NCBI RefSeq assembly: GCF_036250755.1
Contig: NZ_CP109583.1
Span: forward strand, 8,488,001 to 8,552,000
Source of the DNA: Streptomyces uncialis
Lineage (GTDB): Bacteria; Actinomycetota; Actinomycetes; Streptomycetales; Streptomycetaceae
DNA length: 64,000 nucleotides
Reading direction: 5' to 3'
Shown here: in pieces, positions 33,211 through 41,972 of the stretch
Position numbering within the stretch: the first letter of the stretch is position 1
Layout of the letters: each line of letters begins with the position of its first letter
Program-made: the position numbers and the translations under genes
The notes under the pieces: generated by a model
What the model was told of the DNA's origin: nothing
Database searches by the model: none
What the model saw: the letters and a program-made list of their open reading frames with translations, nothing else

Positions 33211-33867
33211 ATGACCACATTGATGCCCCGCGTGCTCAGCGCACTCGACCGGTTCCATGCGGCCCGTCCGTGGGACCACAACGCCCACTACCACCGCTGG
33301 ATGCTCCGGCAGTTGCCCAAGCGCTTCGGCAAGGCCCTGGACGTGGGTTGCGGCAGTGGTGATCTGGTCAGACTTCTGGCCGAGCGTGCCGGGTCGGTGC
33401 ACGGACTCGACGCCGACCCGGCGATCGTCGCCCGGGCAAGGGAACTCACCGACCCGGCAACTCCGGTGACCTACCAGGTCGGTGAAGCGCCGAAGGGAAT
33501 TCCACCGGGCCCGTACGACGTCATCACCTGCGTCGCCACCCTCCACCATCTGCCGTTCACCGAAACCCTGACCCGCTTCCGCGACCGCCTGGCGCCCGGC
33601 GGAACCCTGGTGATCGTCGGCGTCGCGAAGCCGGAGACGCTCGGTGACCAGCTGCTCGGCACGGTGTCCGCCGTGCTGAACGTGGCCATGGCGTTGCTGA
33701 AGAACAGGGGACGCGGGGCAGCCCGACCGGTCGCGATGACCGCCAAGGTCCGGCCCGCGGACATGAGCTTCCCGGACATCGCCCGTGAAGCCCACCGGGT
33801 CCTGCCCGCCGCCCGGCTGCGCCGAAGGCTCTTCTGGCGCTACACCCTTGTGTGGCAAAAGAGTTGA
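33211..33867 (+). CDS. Class I SAM-dependent methyltransferase
   Basis: The protein has 218 residues. Motif I is KALDVGCGSGDLVRLLAE, the acidic motif II is VHGLDADP, motif post-I PYDVITCVATLHHLPF and motif III APGGTLVIVG. This is the methyltransferase-11 type found in many small-molecule methylases. The long C-terminal part with FPDIAREAHRVLPAARLRRRLFWRYTLVW is common in Streptomyces members of unknown substrate. It is divergent from the esterase and ends at a strong bidirectional terminator. Confidence 0.9.
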   Translation: MTTLMPRVLSALDRFHAARPWDHNAHYHRWMLRQLPKRFGKALDVGCGSGDLVRLLAERAGSVHGLDADPAIVARARELTDPATPVTYQVGEAPKGIPPGPYDVITCVATLHHLPFTETLTRFRDRLAPGGTLVIVGVAKPETLGDQLLGTVSAVLNVAMALLKNRGRGAARPVAMTAKVRPADMSFPDIAREAHRVLPAARLRRRLFWRYTLVWQKS

Positions 33868-33990
33868 GCTCGCACTCCATCTGCCAAGACCTTCCGGGCT
33901 TGCCGATGACATACGCCGCACATCGCTCCGTGCCCACGACGGTGCTCCGGACAACAGCGTCAGGTCCATCCGTCCGGGCGGGCGTAGAGG

Positions 33991-34026
33991 GCTGATTCAC
34001 CCACCAGCGCCGGTGGGTGAATCAGC
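33991..34026. terminator. Bidirectional hairpin terminator
   Basis: GCTGATTCACCCACC (33991-34005) and its exact inverse (34012-34026) form a 15-base stem with the loop AGCGCC. It lies between the convergent methyltransferase gene and the hypothetical gene at 34063. Confidence 0.85.
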
Positions 34027-34062
34027 CCACCGGGGTGCCGTTGAGGGCTCACGGACGGGTTC

Positions 34063-34470
34063 TCAGCTTGTTCGATGTCCATGGCGGTCTGTGGCTGGGA
34101 CGGATGGGCCCAGGGCTTCGTCCAGCCTTTCGACGATCTTCCGGAGCTCGCGAGCCCCGCGCTGCGACATCGCCTGCATCGCGCCGTCGAGGAGGATGCG
34201 GGCCCTGAATGGGTTGCCGCAGCAGTACCAGTCCACGTGGCCGAGCTCGTCGTCGCGCCAGAGCTCGCGCTCGGTGCGGTGGACGTAGTCCTTCCACAGA
34301 CGCAATGCCGCGCCTACGTACCCTGGTTGGAGATAGTTCCGCGTGCGTTCGAGACGAACGATCTCGGAAACTGTTCGCTGGGAGAGGCGGTCGATGACCA
34401 GTCTCGTATTCCGTGACTGGTGCCGGTCCGGGATCCCGGCCCGGACCCGCCTTGGCCGTCTACGCGGCAT
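34063..34470 (-). CDS. Hypothetical protein
   Basis: The protein has up to 135 residues. I do not recognise the family. It has a very basic N-terminus and then a helical, Arg/Glu-rich body (RTVSEIVRLERTRNYLQPG, RLWKDYVHRTERELWRDDELGHVDWYCC, MSQRGARELRKIVERLDEAL). Codon use in the body looks genuinely coding. No start codon lies between 34470 and the body, so the start is kept there with doubt. The local GC content is visibly lower than in the flanks, which may indicate transfer. Confidence 0.55.
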   Translation of the reverse strand: MPRRRPRRVRAGIPDRHQSRNTRLVIDRLSQRTVSEIVRLERTRNYLQPGYVGAALRLWKDYVHRTERELWRDDELGHVDWYCCGNPFRARILLDGAMQAMSQRGARELRKIVERLDEALGPSVPATDRHGHRTS

Positions 34471-34786
34471 GGGCCTTTCGGTTGGTCGTCATGGCGCACA
34501 TAGTGCCACGAGCTCGAACGGCATCTCGAACGGGTTTACCCGCCTGGGCATTTACCGGACGTACGGACGCCCCTCGTCCGATCGGGTGCTCCGACCAAGG
34601 AAGCACGTCACCGCGACGAAGGCTGTGAGGTGAGTACGCTGCTCGATGCCCTCGGGACGGAAGCAATCGCGGAAGCGTCGCGCCGGACGATGCCACCGAT
34701 GGATGAGGTAGGGCACCCTGGCGACGACGGCCGTCGCGTCTTCCGGCGTGTGGCCCGGACAGTCGCCGGCTCCCGTCGCGCGCGGT
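34471..34786. other. Intergenic region of lower GC
   Basis: The 316 bases between two minus-strand hypothetical genes contain no frame with convincing codon use. A minus-strand stretch reading PEDATAVVARVPYLIHRWHR may be a gene remnant but has no start or stop that makes sense. Confidence 0.35.
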
Positions 34787-35335
34787 TCAGAGTGGGGTGG
34801 TCCAGACGCCGACGGGATGCTCGGCGGGCTCCAGCCAGAGCCACGGCTGGGACTTCCGATAGCTGTGGCCGCTCTCGTCCTGCCAGAGGTAGTGGCCTTC
34901 ACGGTCCGGCCACACCGCTTCGAGGACGGGGAACGGCGGGCGCCGGTAGAACGAGATCGCGCTGCCGAAGAAGGTGCGGTGCCAGCGGGGATCGACAGCC
35001 TTCAGGGCAAGGGAATGGTGCGCTATGACGTCCGTGCACCGCTGGCCGTCAGACAGCGTCCTACCTTGGGCGGCCCGCTGTCCCAGGGTGTTGAGGCACG
35101 TACGCATCACGTGGATGTCGAGGCCGAACATGGCCACTTCAGGAGTGCGGAACGAGTGCCAGAGCCCGACCGTGTACGCGAACCCAGGGCCTTCCTCGTC
35201 CGGGGGAACCGTCACCACGCTCCAACCATGGCCCAGGACATGTTCCAGGGTTCGGAGGTCCAGGGCATCTGCTTCGTGCCGGTCTCCGTGGTCGTGGCAT
35301 ATGACGCAACGGCACTCGGCGGGGTCGTCGTGCAT
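34787..35335 (-). CDS. DUF4262 domain protein
   Basis: The protein has 182 residues. A cysteine/histidine-rich start (CRCVICHDHGDRH) is followed by the DUF4262 pattern: GWSVVTVPPDEEGPGFAYTVGLWHSFRTPEVAMFGLD in residues 37-75 and LGQRAAQGRTLSDGQR. A DPRWHRTFFGSAISFYR segment and FPVLEAVWPDREGHYLWQ complete the family. The function is unknown; members are often found near mobile or defence genes. It is soluble and stands alone in a lower-GC patch. Confidence 0.82.
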   Translation of the reverse strand: MHDDPAECRCVICHDHGDRHEADALDLRTLEHVLGHGWSVVTVPPDEEGPGFAYTVGLWHSFRTPEVAMFGLDIHVMRTCLNTLGQRAAQGRTLSDGQRCTDVIAHHSLALKAVDPRWHRTFFGSAISFYRRPPFPVLEAVWPDREGHYLWQDESGHSYRKSQPWLWLEPAEHPVGVWTTPL

Positions 35336-35606
35336 GCGGCTCAGAGTACGTCTGCCGCGTCACGATGCCCGGCGGGGGCGTTCGCTGTCGGGCCACACTT
35401 CCGGGACGACTTGTTCGGCTGCCTGCCTGCGCGCGGAGCCATGCTGTTCGAGCTCACCGATGCGTCGCCGCGCGCGGACCGGCCGATGACCACGCCGGTG
35501 GACCTCACGCTGACGCCGGGCGTCGGCGCGGGCACGGCGCGCTGAACAGCGGGAACGCGTCCGCCGTCCGCCACCCGGTCGGCGCCCGTCGGCCCGTACC
35601 CCCCGC
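35336..35606. other. Intergenic region without recognised content
   Basis: The 271-base gap lies upstream of the DUF4262 gene and downstream of the acetyltransferase gene. Frames in it are short and lack sensible composition. I see no hairpin longer than eight bases. Confidence 0.4.
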
Positions 35607-36836
35607 TCAGATGTCGTGCGGGACCCAGGGGGCCGTTTCGCTCGTGAAGGCGGTCGTCGCCTCCGCCAGTGCGCCCGGGCGCAGCTCCCGTACGCGTCCG
35701 GCCGCGGCCAGTTCGGTCAGTCGGGTGCCGCCCAGGTACACCGTGCCCAGGTCCCTGATGTCCAGGGCGAGGTCCGCCGGGTCGCCGGTCCGTTCGCAGG
35801 TCGCGCCCTTCGGGTCGCCGGACAGGCGCCATGTGCCCTCGTTCCACGGGCAGAAGGCGTCCTTGACGTCGAACACGACATCCACCGGCACCCGGTAGGT
35901 CCGCGCCTCCAGTGCCGCACCGACCTCCACCAGCCGGACATGGCCCCCGTCGTTGATCCGGACGGCGCAGCGCCGGATGTCCGAGACGAGGTGCTGCCAG
36001 GCGTCGTCCACGGGGCAGTTGCCCAGGCTGACGGTCGAGGTGAGGTCGATGCCGAAGAGATGACGCATGAGCGCGGCCCGGGAGGCCGGGTCGAGCGCGA
36101 ACAGGTCCTGGACCTCGACGGAGCCCTTGGGGCCCGCGTCGTCCCAGGTGGGGCGGACCCGGAAGCGGACGTAGCCGGTCGTCCGGCCGTCCCGCTCGGC
36201 CACGACGCACCGGAGGTGGGAGGTGCCCTCCCGGAACTCGGGGACGTCGAGGACCCCGAGGCGTTCCCAGCCGGGCAGCCGGGCGATCATCCCGGGGCGG
36301 GCGGGTACCAGTTCGGCGTAGACCGCCTCGCAGTCGGCCAGCGAGTCGCCCGGCGGGACCTCGCGCAGCCCGACCTCGTCCGTGCCCTCGGGGACCGTGA
36401 GCCGTACCCGGGACGTGTCGATGTCCGCCTTCACCAGATGAGTCGACGGGCCGTAGCCGAAACGGCCGTAGATGGCGGGCTCGGACGCGCCCAGGATGGC
36501 GAGCGGTTCGCCCCAGGCGTGGAAGTCGTCCAGCTGGCGGCGCATCATCGAGGTCAGCACGCCCCGGCGACGATGGGTGGCGGCGACGGTCACCAGGGAG
36601 ACCCCCGCCATCACGGCGAGCCCTCCGCCGGGTACCGCCACCCCGAAGCGGAACGAACCGGCGGTGCCGACGCACAGATCCCCGTCCCAGGCGGCCAGTG
36701 AGCGCTCGACCACCGTGATGTCGCGGATCAGCTCCCGCCTCTCCGGGGACTGGGGGACACCGCCGAAGGCCAGGTTCAGCCCGTCGTACCAGCCGTCCCA
36801 CTCGGACGCGCGCAGGACCCGCAGCTCGATGGTCAT
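35607..36836 (-). CDS. Eis-type GNAT N-acetyltransferase
   Basis: The protein has 409 residues with the three-part Eis layout. A GNAT domain (about 1-150) carries the acetyl-CoA loop VAATHRRRGVLTSMM. A second GNAT-like region has LRCVVAERDGRTTGYVRFRV. A C-terminal SCP2-like lobe has LVEVGAALEARTY and ends with a free carboxylate after WVPHDI; the terminal residues take part in catalysis in this family. Eis proteins acetylate lysines or several amines of aminoglycosides and peptides. A role in self-protection is possible but not shown. Confidence 0.9.
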   Translation of the reverse strand: MTIELRVLRASEWDGWYDGLNLAFGGVPQSPERRELIRDITVVERSLAAWDGDLCVGTAGSFRFGVAVPGGGLAVMAGVSLVTVAATHRRRGVLTSMMRRQLDDFHAWGEPLAILGASEPAIYGRFGYGPSTHLVKADIDTSRVRLTVPEGTDEVGLREVPPGDSLADCEAVYAELVPARPGMIARLPGWERLGVLDVPEFREGTSHLRCVVAERDGRTTGYVRFRVRPTWDDAGPKGSVEVQDLFALDPASRAALMRHLFGIDLTSTVSLGNCPVDDAWQHLVSDIRRCAVRINDGGHVRLVEVGAALEARTYRVPVDVVFDVKDAFCPWNEGTWRLSGDPKGATCERTGDPADLALDIRDLGTVYLGGTRLTELAAAGRVRELRPGALAEATTAFTSETAPWVPHDI

Positions 36837-36935
36837 GCGCCATGTCTAGCAAGGTGCCCAGCCGGGCCGCGACCCGATTTCCCGCGGCGCGGCCGGTACA
36901 CCGCGGGTGAGGGACGGCGTCGTTCCGGCATCTCG

Positions 36936-37988
36936 TCACACGGGGTGCGGGGCCGGGCCGAGGGTGCGGCCGGGTACCAGGGTGCCGGGCAGCAGTTCGT
37001 GCTCGGTCGGTGTCCGGGTCCGGTCGTCCCGCAGGGCCCGCATGACCTCCACCGCGCGCCGGGCCGCCCGCTCCACCGGGATGCGTACGGTGGTGAATCC
37101 CAGCAGATCGATGCCCGGCAGGACGCCGTCGCACCCGGTGAGCGACAGATCGTCCGGTGCCTGGAGGCCCGCCGCCTGGGCGAGGGGCAGGAAGGCGAGG
37201 AGCCGCCAGTCGGACGGGAACATGGCGGCGGTGATCCGCCCCGACCGGTGGAGGCCGAGGATGTCCAGCCCGCCTTCCTCGGCCCGCCCGAACGTGGGGG
37301 AGGCGACGGGATGCACCCGGACGCCGTGTTCACGCAGCCGACGGGCCATCGCGACGCCGCGCCGGTGCTCGGGCACGGAGTTCGCGGCGCTGGGCGTCAC
37401 GACCGCCACGGACCGGTGCCCGTGCGCCGCGACCGCGTCGGCGAGCTGGGCCGCGTTGCCGTCCTCGTCGTAGGACACGCTGTGGATACGGGGGTGCGAC
37501 TCGGGGCGTCCCACCACGACGACCGGCACGATGTCGAGGAACGGTTCCAGCATCTCCGCGCGGATCACCCCGGTGGCCACGAACATCCCGCCTACCCGCA
37601 GTCCGAGCAGCCGGTTGAGTGCCTGCCGTTCGTACCGGGCGCCCTCGTCGCGTGAGGGCGCCACGGTCACCATCTCCAGTCCGGCGCGGCTCACCTGGGT
37701 CTGCAACTCGCTGAAGAGGAGCCCGTAGGCGGGGTTGGTCGGGTCGCGCACCAGCAGACCCAGGATGTCGGAGCCACGCGCGGCCAGTGATCTGGCCATC
37801 GTGTTGGGGACGTACCCGAGTGTCTCCGCCGCCGCGTGCACCGCGTCCCTCGTACCCGGGGCCACGGGGGTCGAGCCGTGGAAGACCCGTGACGCGGTGG
37901 CGCGGGAGACACCGGCCGCCGCGGCGACGGTCTCCATCGTGACCTTCAGGGGTGACGCGTCGCCGGACTCCGGCTGCGGCCGTGGCAC
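36936..37988 (-). CDS. LacI-family regulator, last gene of the ABC operon
   Basis: The protein has 350 residues from a GTG with GGGGTGAG upstream. The LacI helix-turn-helix and hinge read VTMETVAAAAGVSRATASRVFHGSTPVAPGTRDAVHAAAETLGYVPNTMARSLA (about 15-70). A sugar-binding-protein-type domain follows (SDILGLLVRDPTNPAYGLLFSELQ onward). It starts four bases after the phosphodiesterase stop and so ends the five-gene operon. The paired palindromes at 43092-43127 in front of the operon, with a central CG step, are the kind of site LacI proteins bind. Confidence 0.92.
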   Translation of the reverse strand: MPRPQPESGDASPLKVTMETVAAAAGVSRATASRVFHGSTPVAPGTRDAVHAAAETLGYVPNTMARSLAARGSDILGLLVRDPTNPAYGLLFSELQTQVSRAGLEMVTVAPSRDEGARYERQALNRLLGLRVGGMFVATGVIRAEMLEPFLDIVPVVVVGRPESHPRIHSVSYDEDGNAAQLADAVAAHGHRSVAVVTPSAANSVPEHRRGVAMARRLREHGVRVHPVASPTFGRAEEGGLDILGLHRSGRITAAMFPSDWRLLAFLPLAQAAGLQAPDDLSLTGCDGVLPGIDLLGFTTVRIPVERAARRAVEVMRALRDDRTRTPTEHELLPGTLVPGRTLGPAPHPV

Positions 37989-37992
37989 CCGC

Positions 37993-38898
37993 TCACCCCG
38001 TCCGTCGCGGGGTCCGCGGCGCGTCGCCCCGATGGCCGTGCCGCCTCGGTGCCGTCCCGTGGACCTGCTGGCGGTACCGGGCCAGCAGGTCCGGCCAGTC
38101 GGTCTGGACGATGTCCGCGCCGTGCTCCATCAGCCTGCCCCATCCGTCGGCCGGATCACCGAGGACGGAGGTGTGGTCGTCCAGGCCGGCGAAGAGGGGG
38201 ACGCCGTTGGGGAGGTTGATGGCGTTGAGCAGGCAGGCCAGTTTGGCCGCCCGGAGTTCGGCGACGAGGGCGGGGCCGGCCAGTTGGTCGTCCGCCGACG
38301 TGGGGAGGAGTTCCACGCCGACCAGGTTGACACCGGGATCACCGAGGACGGCGTGGACGTCGGCGAGGGAACGCACCATCGGGAGGAACGGGTACTTCAC
38401 CGGATGCCGTCGCAGCTTCTCCAGCCACACCTCCTCGACGGGACTCTTCAGCACGAGCTGCCCTGCCATGTCGTAGCGGTCCAGGAACGGCAGCAGGTCG
38501 TCCCAGTACCACCAGGAACGGTCCACGTTGAACAGCGCGTCGCCCCGGAAGCGTTCGAGCAGGGTGCCCAGCCCGGTGACGCCGGCGTCATGGCGGGTCC
38601 AGCGGTAGCGCAGCTCGCGGATCTCCCCGGCGGGCAGGGTGCGCAGATCGATGTCGCGGTCGAAGGCGTGTCGCTCGTAGCCGTCGTGGAAGAGGAAGAA
38701 CTCCCCGTCGGCCGAGCGGACGACATCGAACTCGACCATGTCGGCACCCTGCCGGAACGCCGCTTCGACGGCCTCGGCGGTGTTCTCCTGGATGTTCCCC
38801 AGACCGGTGCCGCGATGCGCCGCGATCAAGGGGGTGCGCCGCGCGAGGTGCGCGTTCAGCAGCGCGTTGACGTCCTGGTACTGAGCTTGTCCGAACAC
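37993..38898 (-). CDS. Glycerophosphodiester phosphodiesterase family protein
   Basis: The protein has 301 residues from the GTG at 38898, with GGAAGGAA upstream. The GDPD core shows IAAHRGTGLGNIQENTAEAVEAAF (catalytic His and metal Glu), VEFDVVRSADGEFFLFHDGY (metal Glu-Asp and second His) and later VQTDWPDLLARY. There is no signal peptide, so it acts on imported diesters such as glycerophosphocholine, releasing glycerol-3-phosphate. It sits between the permease (13-base gap) and the LacI gene, which suggests that the ABC system imports a phosphodiester or a related compound. Confidence 0.9.
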   Translation of the reverse strand: MFGQAQYQDVNALLNAHLARRTPLIAAHRGTGLGNIQENTAEAVEAAFRQGADMVEFDVVRSADGEFFLFHDGYERHAFDRDIDLRTLPAGEIRELRYRWTRHDAGVTGLGTLLERFRGDALFNVDRSWWYWDDLLPFLDRYDMAGQLVLKSPVEEVWLEKLRRHPVKYPFLPMVRSLADVHAVLGDPGVNLVGVELLPTSADDQLAGPALVAELRAAKLACLLNAINLPNGVPLFAGLDDHTSVLGDPADGWGRLMEHGADIVQTDWPDLLARYRQQVHGTAPRRHGHRGDAPRTPRRTG

Positions 38899-38911
38899 GT
38901 GGTTCCTTCCG

Positions 38912-40741
38912 TCAGCCGGTCGGGGCGGTCTGTGTGGTCCGGGCGGTGGGGGCGGTTCCCGCGGTGACGGTGTCGGGGAGCACCGCAACCGGCGGCCCGG
39001 TCCTCGTCCTGCCCCGGGTACGCAACCGTGAACGCCGCTCACCCGTACCGCTGTTGCGGCCGTACACGAACCACATCGCGAGGGTCGAGATCGCCATCAG
39101 CAGCACGGTGTAGACGAAGGTCAGGGCCGTGGCGTCGCTCGCGCCCTCGCCCCGGGTGGCGTTCTGGATCGCGATACCGAGGGGCTGGTGGAGCGGATGG
39201 GCGAGGAACACCGCGGTGTCGTAGTCGTCGAGCAGACCGGTGAAGTTCAGCGCGCTGACGGCCGCCGCCGCGGGGAGGACCAGTGGCAGCAGGACCCGGC
39301 GGTAGGTGTGCAGCGTACCGGCGCCGAGCAGGGTGGCCGCTTCCTCCAGCGAGGCGGGGATGCTCGCGTACGCGGCCTTGAGCATGCGCAGCGTGAACGG
39401 GATCTTGGCCGTGATGTACGCGACCGCCAGCAGCCCGACCGTCCCGGTCAGTACGGTCTCGCCCACCGGGAGCCTGGGCACGGAGTACGTGATGATCAGC
39501 CCGAGGGCCGTCAGCGTGCTGGGCAGCACCCAGGGGATGTGCAGCAGGTACTCGACGGTGATCGTGACGGCGTTGACGAACTTCTGGAGGACCCGGGCGA
39601 CGAACAGCATCATGGCGATGACGACGGCCGCGGTCACCGCCGCGTAGCCGACGCTCACCACGAACGGCCGGTACGCGGCGGCGTCCGTCAGCACCCGCCG
39701 GTAGTTGTCGAGGGTGAAACCGCCGGCGCCGAGGTCACCGGACGCGATCGTCGCGGCGTCCGTGAACGAGAAGACCACGATCAGCAGCGGCGGGATCAGA
39801 TAGACGAGGAAGAGGGCGTACGCGGCCAGATGAACGGCGCCGTTCGCCACGGGGTGGCCGATGCGCTGCTTCTTCAGCGCCGTCGGCACCTTCGACACCG
39901 AGAAGTAGGTGCCCCCGGCCTGGAGCCGGTTCAGCACGGCGAGCAGCAGCAGGGTGGCCAGCCCGAGGACCAGGGCGAGGGTGGCGGCGAGGTCACGGGA
40001 GCCGGGGTTGCCGGAGAACGTCAGGATCATCGGGGTGATCGTCTGGAACTCCCGGCCGCCGAGCACCTGCGGCGCCGCGAACGCCGCCAGCCCGCCGAGG
40101 AAGGTCAGCACGGTCACCGCGAACAGCGTCGGCTTGAGGACGGGCAGCACGATCGTGCGCAGGACGCGCCATGGGGAAGCGCCCAGTTGCTGCGCGGCCT
40201 CGATGGTCTGGTGGTCGATCCGGGCGAGGGCGGACGACAGGAACAGCATGTGATAGCCGGTACCGGTCAGGGTCATCACGACCACGACCGCGAGCATCCC
40301 CGAGAACCACGCCGGGTCCAGACCGGGGAACACCTGGAGGAGCAGACGTGTGACGAACCCGTTCTCCCCGTAGACGAAGGTGTAGCCCGAGACGGCGACG
40401 ACACCGCCGTAGACCAGGGTCGTCGCGTACCCGAGCCGCAGCAGCCGGGCACCACGGACGGTGAAGTAGCGCGTGACGAGGACGATGAAGACGCCGAGGA
40501 CGTTCACCGTGACGGTCAGGACGGCCGCCAGGACGAAGCTGTTGCGCAGCGAGTCCATCGCGCGCTCCGACGCCGTCAGCTTCTCGAACGCGCGGGTGCT
40601 GAACGCGCCCTGCGGTGCGAAGACCTCCTTCAGCATGACGGCGTTCGGGTAGATCATGAACGTGAACACGAACCACAGCAGCGCCACGCCGGTGACGACG
40701 ACCAGCGGTGAGCGGAGCATGGCCCGCAGCGAGCGGCTCAT
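38912..40741 (-). CDS. ABC transporter permease, fused two-domain (FbpB-type)
   Basis: The protein has 609 residues and two binding-protein-dependent permease domains in one chain, each with about six helices. The EAA loops are IDHQTIEAAQQLGASPWRVLRTIVLPVLKP (first half) and IPASLEEAATLLGAGTLHTYRRVLLPLVLP (second half), shown here only as landmarks. Fused permeases occur in the iron(III), thiamine and 2-aminoethylphosphonate groups. The C-terminal 45 residues are Arg/Thr/Pro-rich. Its ATG overlaps the ATPase stop by ATGA, so expression is coupled. Confidence 0.92.
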   Translation of the reverse strand: MSRSLRAMLRSPLVVVTGVALLWFVFTFMIYPNAVMLKEVFAPQGAFSTRAFEKLTASERAMDSLRNSFVLAAVLTVTVNVLGVFIVLVTRYFTVRGARLLRLGYATTLVYGGVVAVSGYTFVYGENGFVTRLLLQVFPGLDPAWFSGMLAVVVVMTLTGTGYHMLFLSSALARIDHQTIEAAQQLGASPWRVLRTIVLPVLKPTLFAVTVLTFLGGLAAFAAPQVLGGREFQTITPMILTFSGNPGSRDLAATLALVLGLATLLLLAVLNRLQAGGTYFSVSKVPTALKKQRIGHPVANGAVHLAAYALFLVYLIPPLLIVVFSFTDAATIASGDLGAGGFTLDNYRRVLTDAAAYRPFVVSVGYAAVTAAVVIAMMLFVARVLQKFVNAVTITVEYLLHIPWVLPSTLTALGLIITYSVPRLPVGETVLTGTVGLLAVAYITAKIPFTLRMLKAAYASIPASLEEAATLLGAGTLHTYRRVLLPLVLPAAAAVSALNFTGLLDDYDTAVFLAHPLHQPLGIAIQNATRGEGASDATALTFVYTVLLMAISTLAMWFVYGRNSGTGERRSRLRTRGRTRTGPPVAVLPDTVTAGTAPTARTTQTAPTG

Positions 40742-41820
40742 GCCCAGGCCCCGGAGTCCGCGACCGGGGCGGAGTCCGCGACGGGGGCGGGGGCCGCGAC
40801 GGGGACGGGGTAGCGCATCAGGGTCGCCGGGTCGAAGACCACATCGACCTCCTGCCCGGTCCGTATCAGCGGCCCGGCACCGTCCTGCACCACGGCCCGC
40901 AGACTGTCGTGCTCGGTCCGCAGCAGATACACGCTGTGCGTGCCGTGGTACGTACGCGAGGTGACGGTCCCACGCACGGCGATACCGTCGTACGGCTCCC
41001 CGTCCCTCGCGAGACCGACCTTCTCGATCCGGACATAGGTGGGATCGGCGGGGTCGAGCCGTGAGGCGCCCCGGGCGGCGAGGGTGCCCACCAGTTGGGG
41101 ACCGAGCCGGTTCACCTCACCGATGAAGGTGCACACGAACTCGCTCGCGGACCGTTCGTAGATGTCCTCGGGCGTACCGACCTGCTCGATCCGGCCCTTG
41201 TCGATCACCGCGATCCGGTCGCTCATGGACAGGGCCTCGTCCTGGTCATGGGTGACGTAGACGGTCGTGATCCCGAACCGGCTCTGGAGCTCCTTGAGCT
41301 GGACGCGCAGCTGGCGGCGGAGTTTCGCGTCGAGGTTGGACAGCGGTTCGTCGAGCAGCAGCACCTTCGGCCGCATGACCAGGGCGCGGGCGATCGCCAC
41401 GCGCTGCTGCTGGCCGCCGGAGAGTTCGGCGACCCCCTTGGCGAGCTGTTCCTGTGAGAGATCGACCTGTTCGGCGATCTCGTCCACGCGCCGGTCGGTC
41501 TCGTCCCTGGGCCGTCCGCGGGCGCGCAGTCCGAACGCGATGTTCTCGCGGACGCTCATACCGGGGAACAGCGCGTAGTTCTGGAAGACCATCCCGACCT
41601 CGCGCTTGCCGCTCGGGAGATGGGTGATCCTCCGGCCCGCGACACGGATGTCACCGGCACTGGGTTCTACGAACCCGGCGAGCGCGCGCAACGCCGTGCT
41701 CTTGCCACAGCCGGAGGGTCCGAGCAGGGTGAAGAACTCCCCTTCCCCGATATCGAGGGAGAAGGAGGGCAACGCCTCGAAGGTGCCGAACCGCACCGAG
41801 ACATCGTCAAAGCTGATCAT
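40738..41820 (-). CDS. ABC transporter ATP-binding protein (FbpC/PotA-type)
   Basis: The protein has 360 residues from the ATG at 41820. It has Walker A GPSGCGKST (34-42), Q-loop VFQNYALFPGMSV, signature LSGGQQQR, Walker B VLLLDEPLSNLDAK and H-loop TVYVTHDQDEAL. A TOBE-type domain occupies the C-terminal third. This is the importer ATPase class that pairs with FbpB-like permeases. A tandem 10-base repeat separates it from the binding-protein gene. The C-terminus is Ala/Pro/Val-rich (VADSAPVADSGAWA). Confidence 0.95.
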   Translation of the reverse strand: MISFDDVSVRFGTFEALPSFSLDIGEGEFFTLLGPSGCGKSTALRALAGFVEPSAGDIRVAGRRITHLPSGKREVGMVFQNYALFPGMSVRENIAFGLRARGRPRDETDRRVDEIAEQVDLSQEQLAKGVAELSGGQQQRVAIARALVMRPKVLLLDEPLSNLDAKLRRQLRVQLKELQSRFGITTVYVTHDQDEALSMSDRIAVIDKGRIEQVGTPEDIYERSASEFVCTFIGEVNRLGPQLVGTLAARGASRLDPADPTYVRIEKVGLARDGEPYDGIAVRGTVTSRTYHGTHSVYLLRTEHDSLRAVVQDGAGPLIRTGQEVDVVFDPATLMRYPVPVAAPAPVADSAPVADSGAWA

Positions 41821-41830
41821 GTCGATCCTT

Positions 41831-41890
41831 GGGCCGAGTGGGGCCGAGTGGGGCCGAGTGGGGCCGAGTGGGGCTGACCGGGCCTGAGTG
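41831..41890. repeat. 10-base tandem repeat between binding-protein and ATPase genes
   Basis: GGGCCGAGTG occurs four times exactly (41831-41870), followed by two degenerate units to 41890. The period is one helical turn. It lies in the operon spacer just upstream of the ATPase start. Confidence 0.9.
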
Positions 41891-41972
41891 GGGTTGTTGC
41901 GTGCCCGTGAGGAGTGCGGGGCGGCCGTCGTGCCTCGGTGGGCCGGGCGACCGCTCCAGGTGCGGGGCCGGG

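Noticed and set aside
32937..33281. Longer start for the SGNH esterase
   Set aside because: The extension lacks a signal peptide at its front, while the TTG at 32936 has a good ribosome site and directly precedes a signal sequence.
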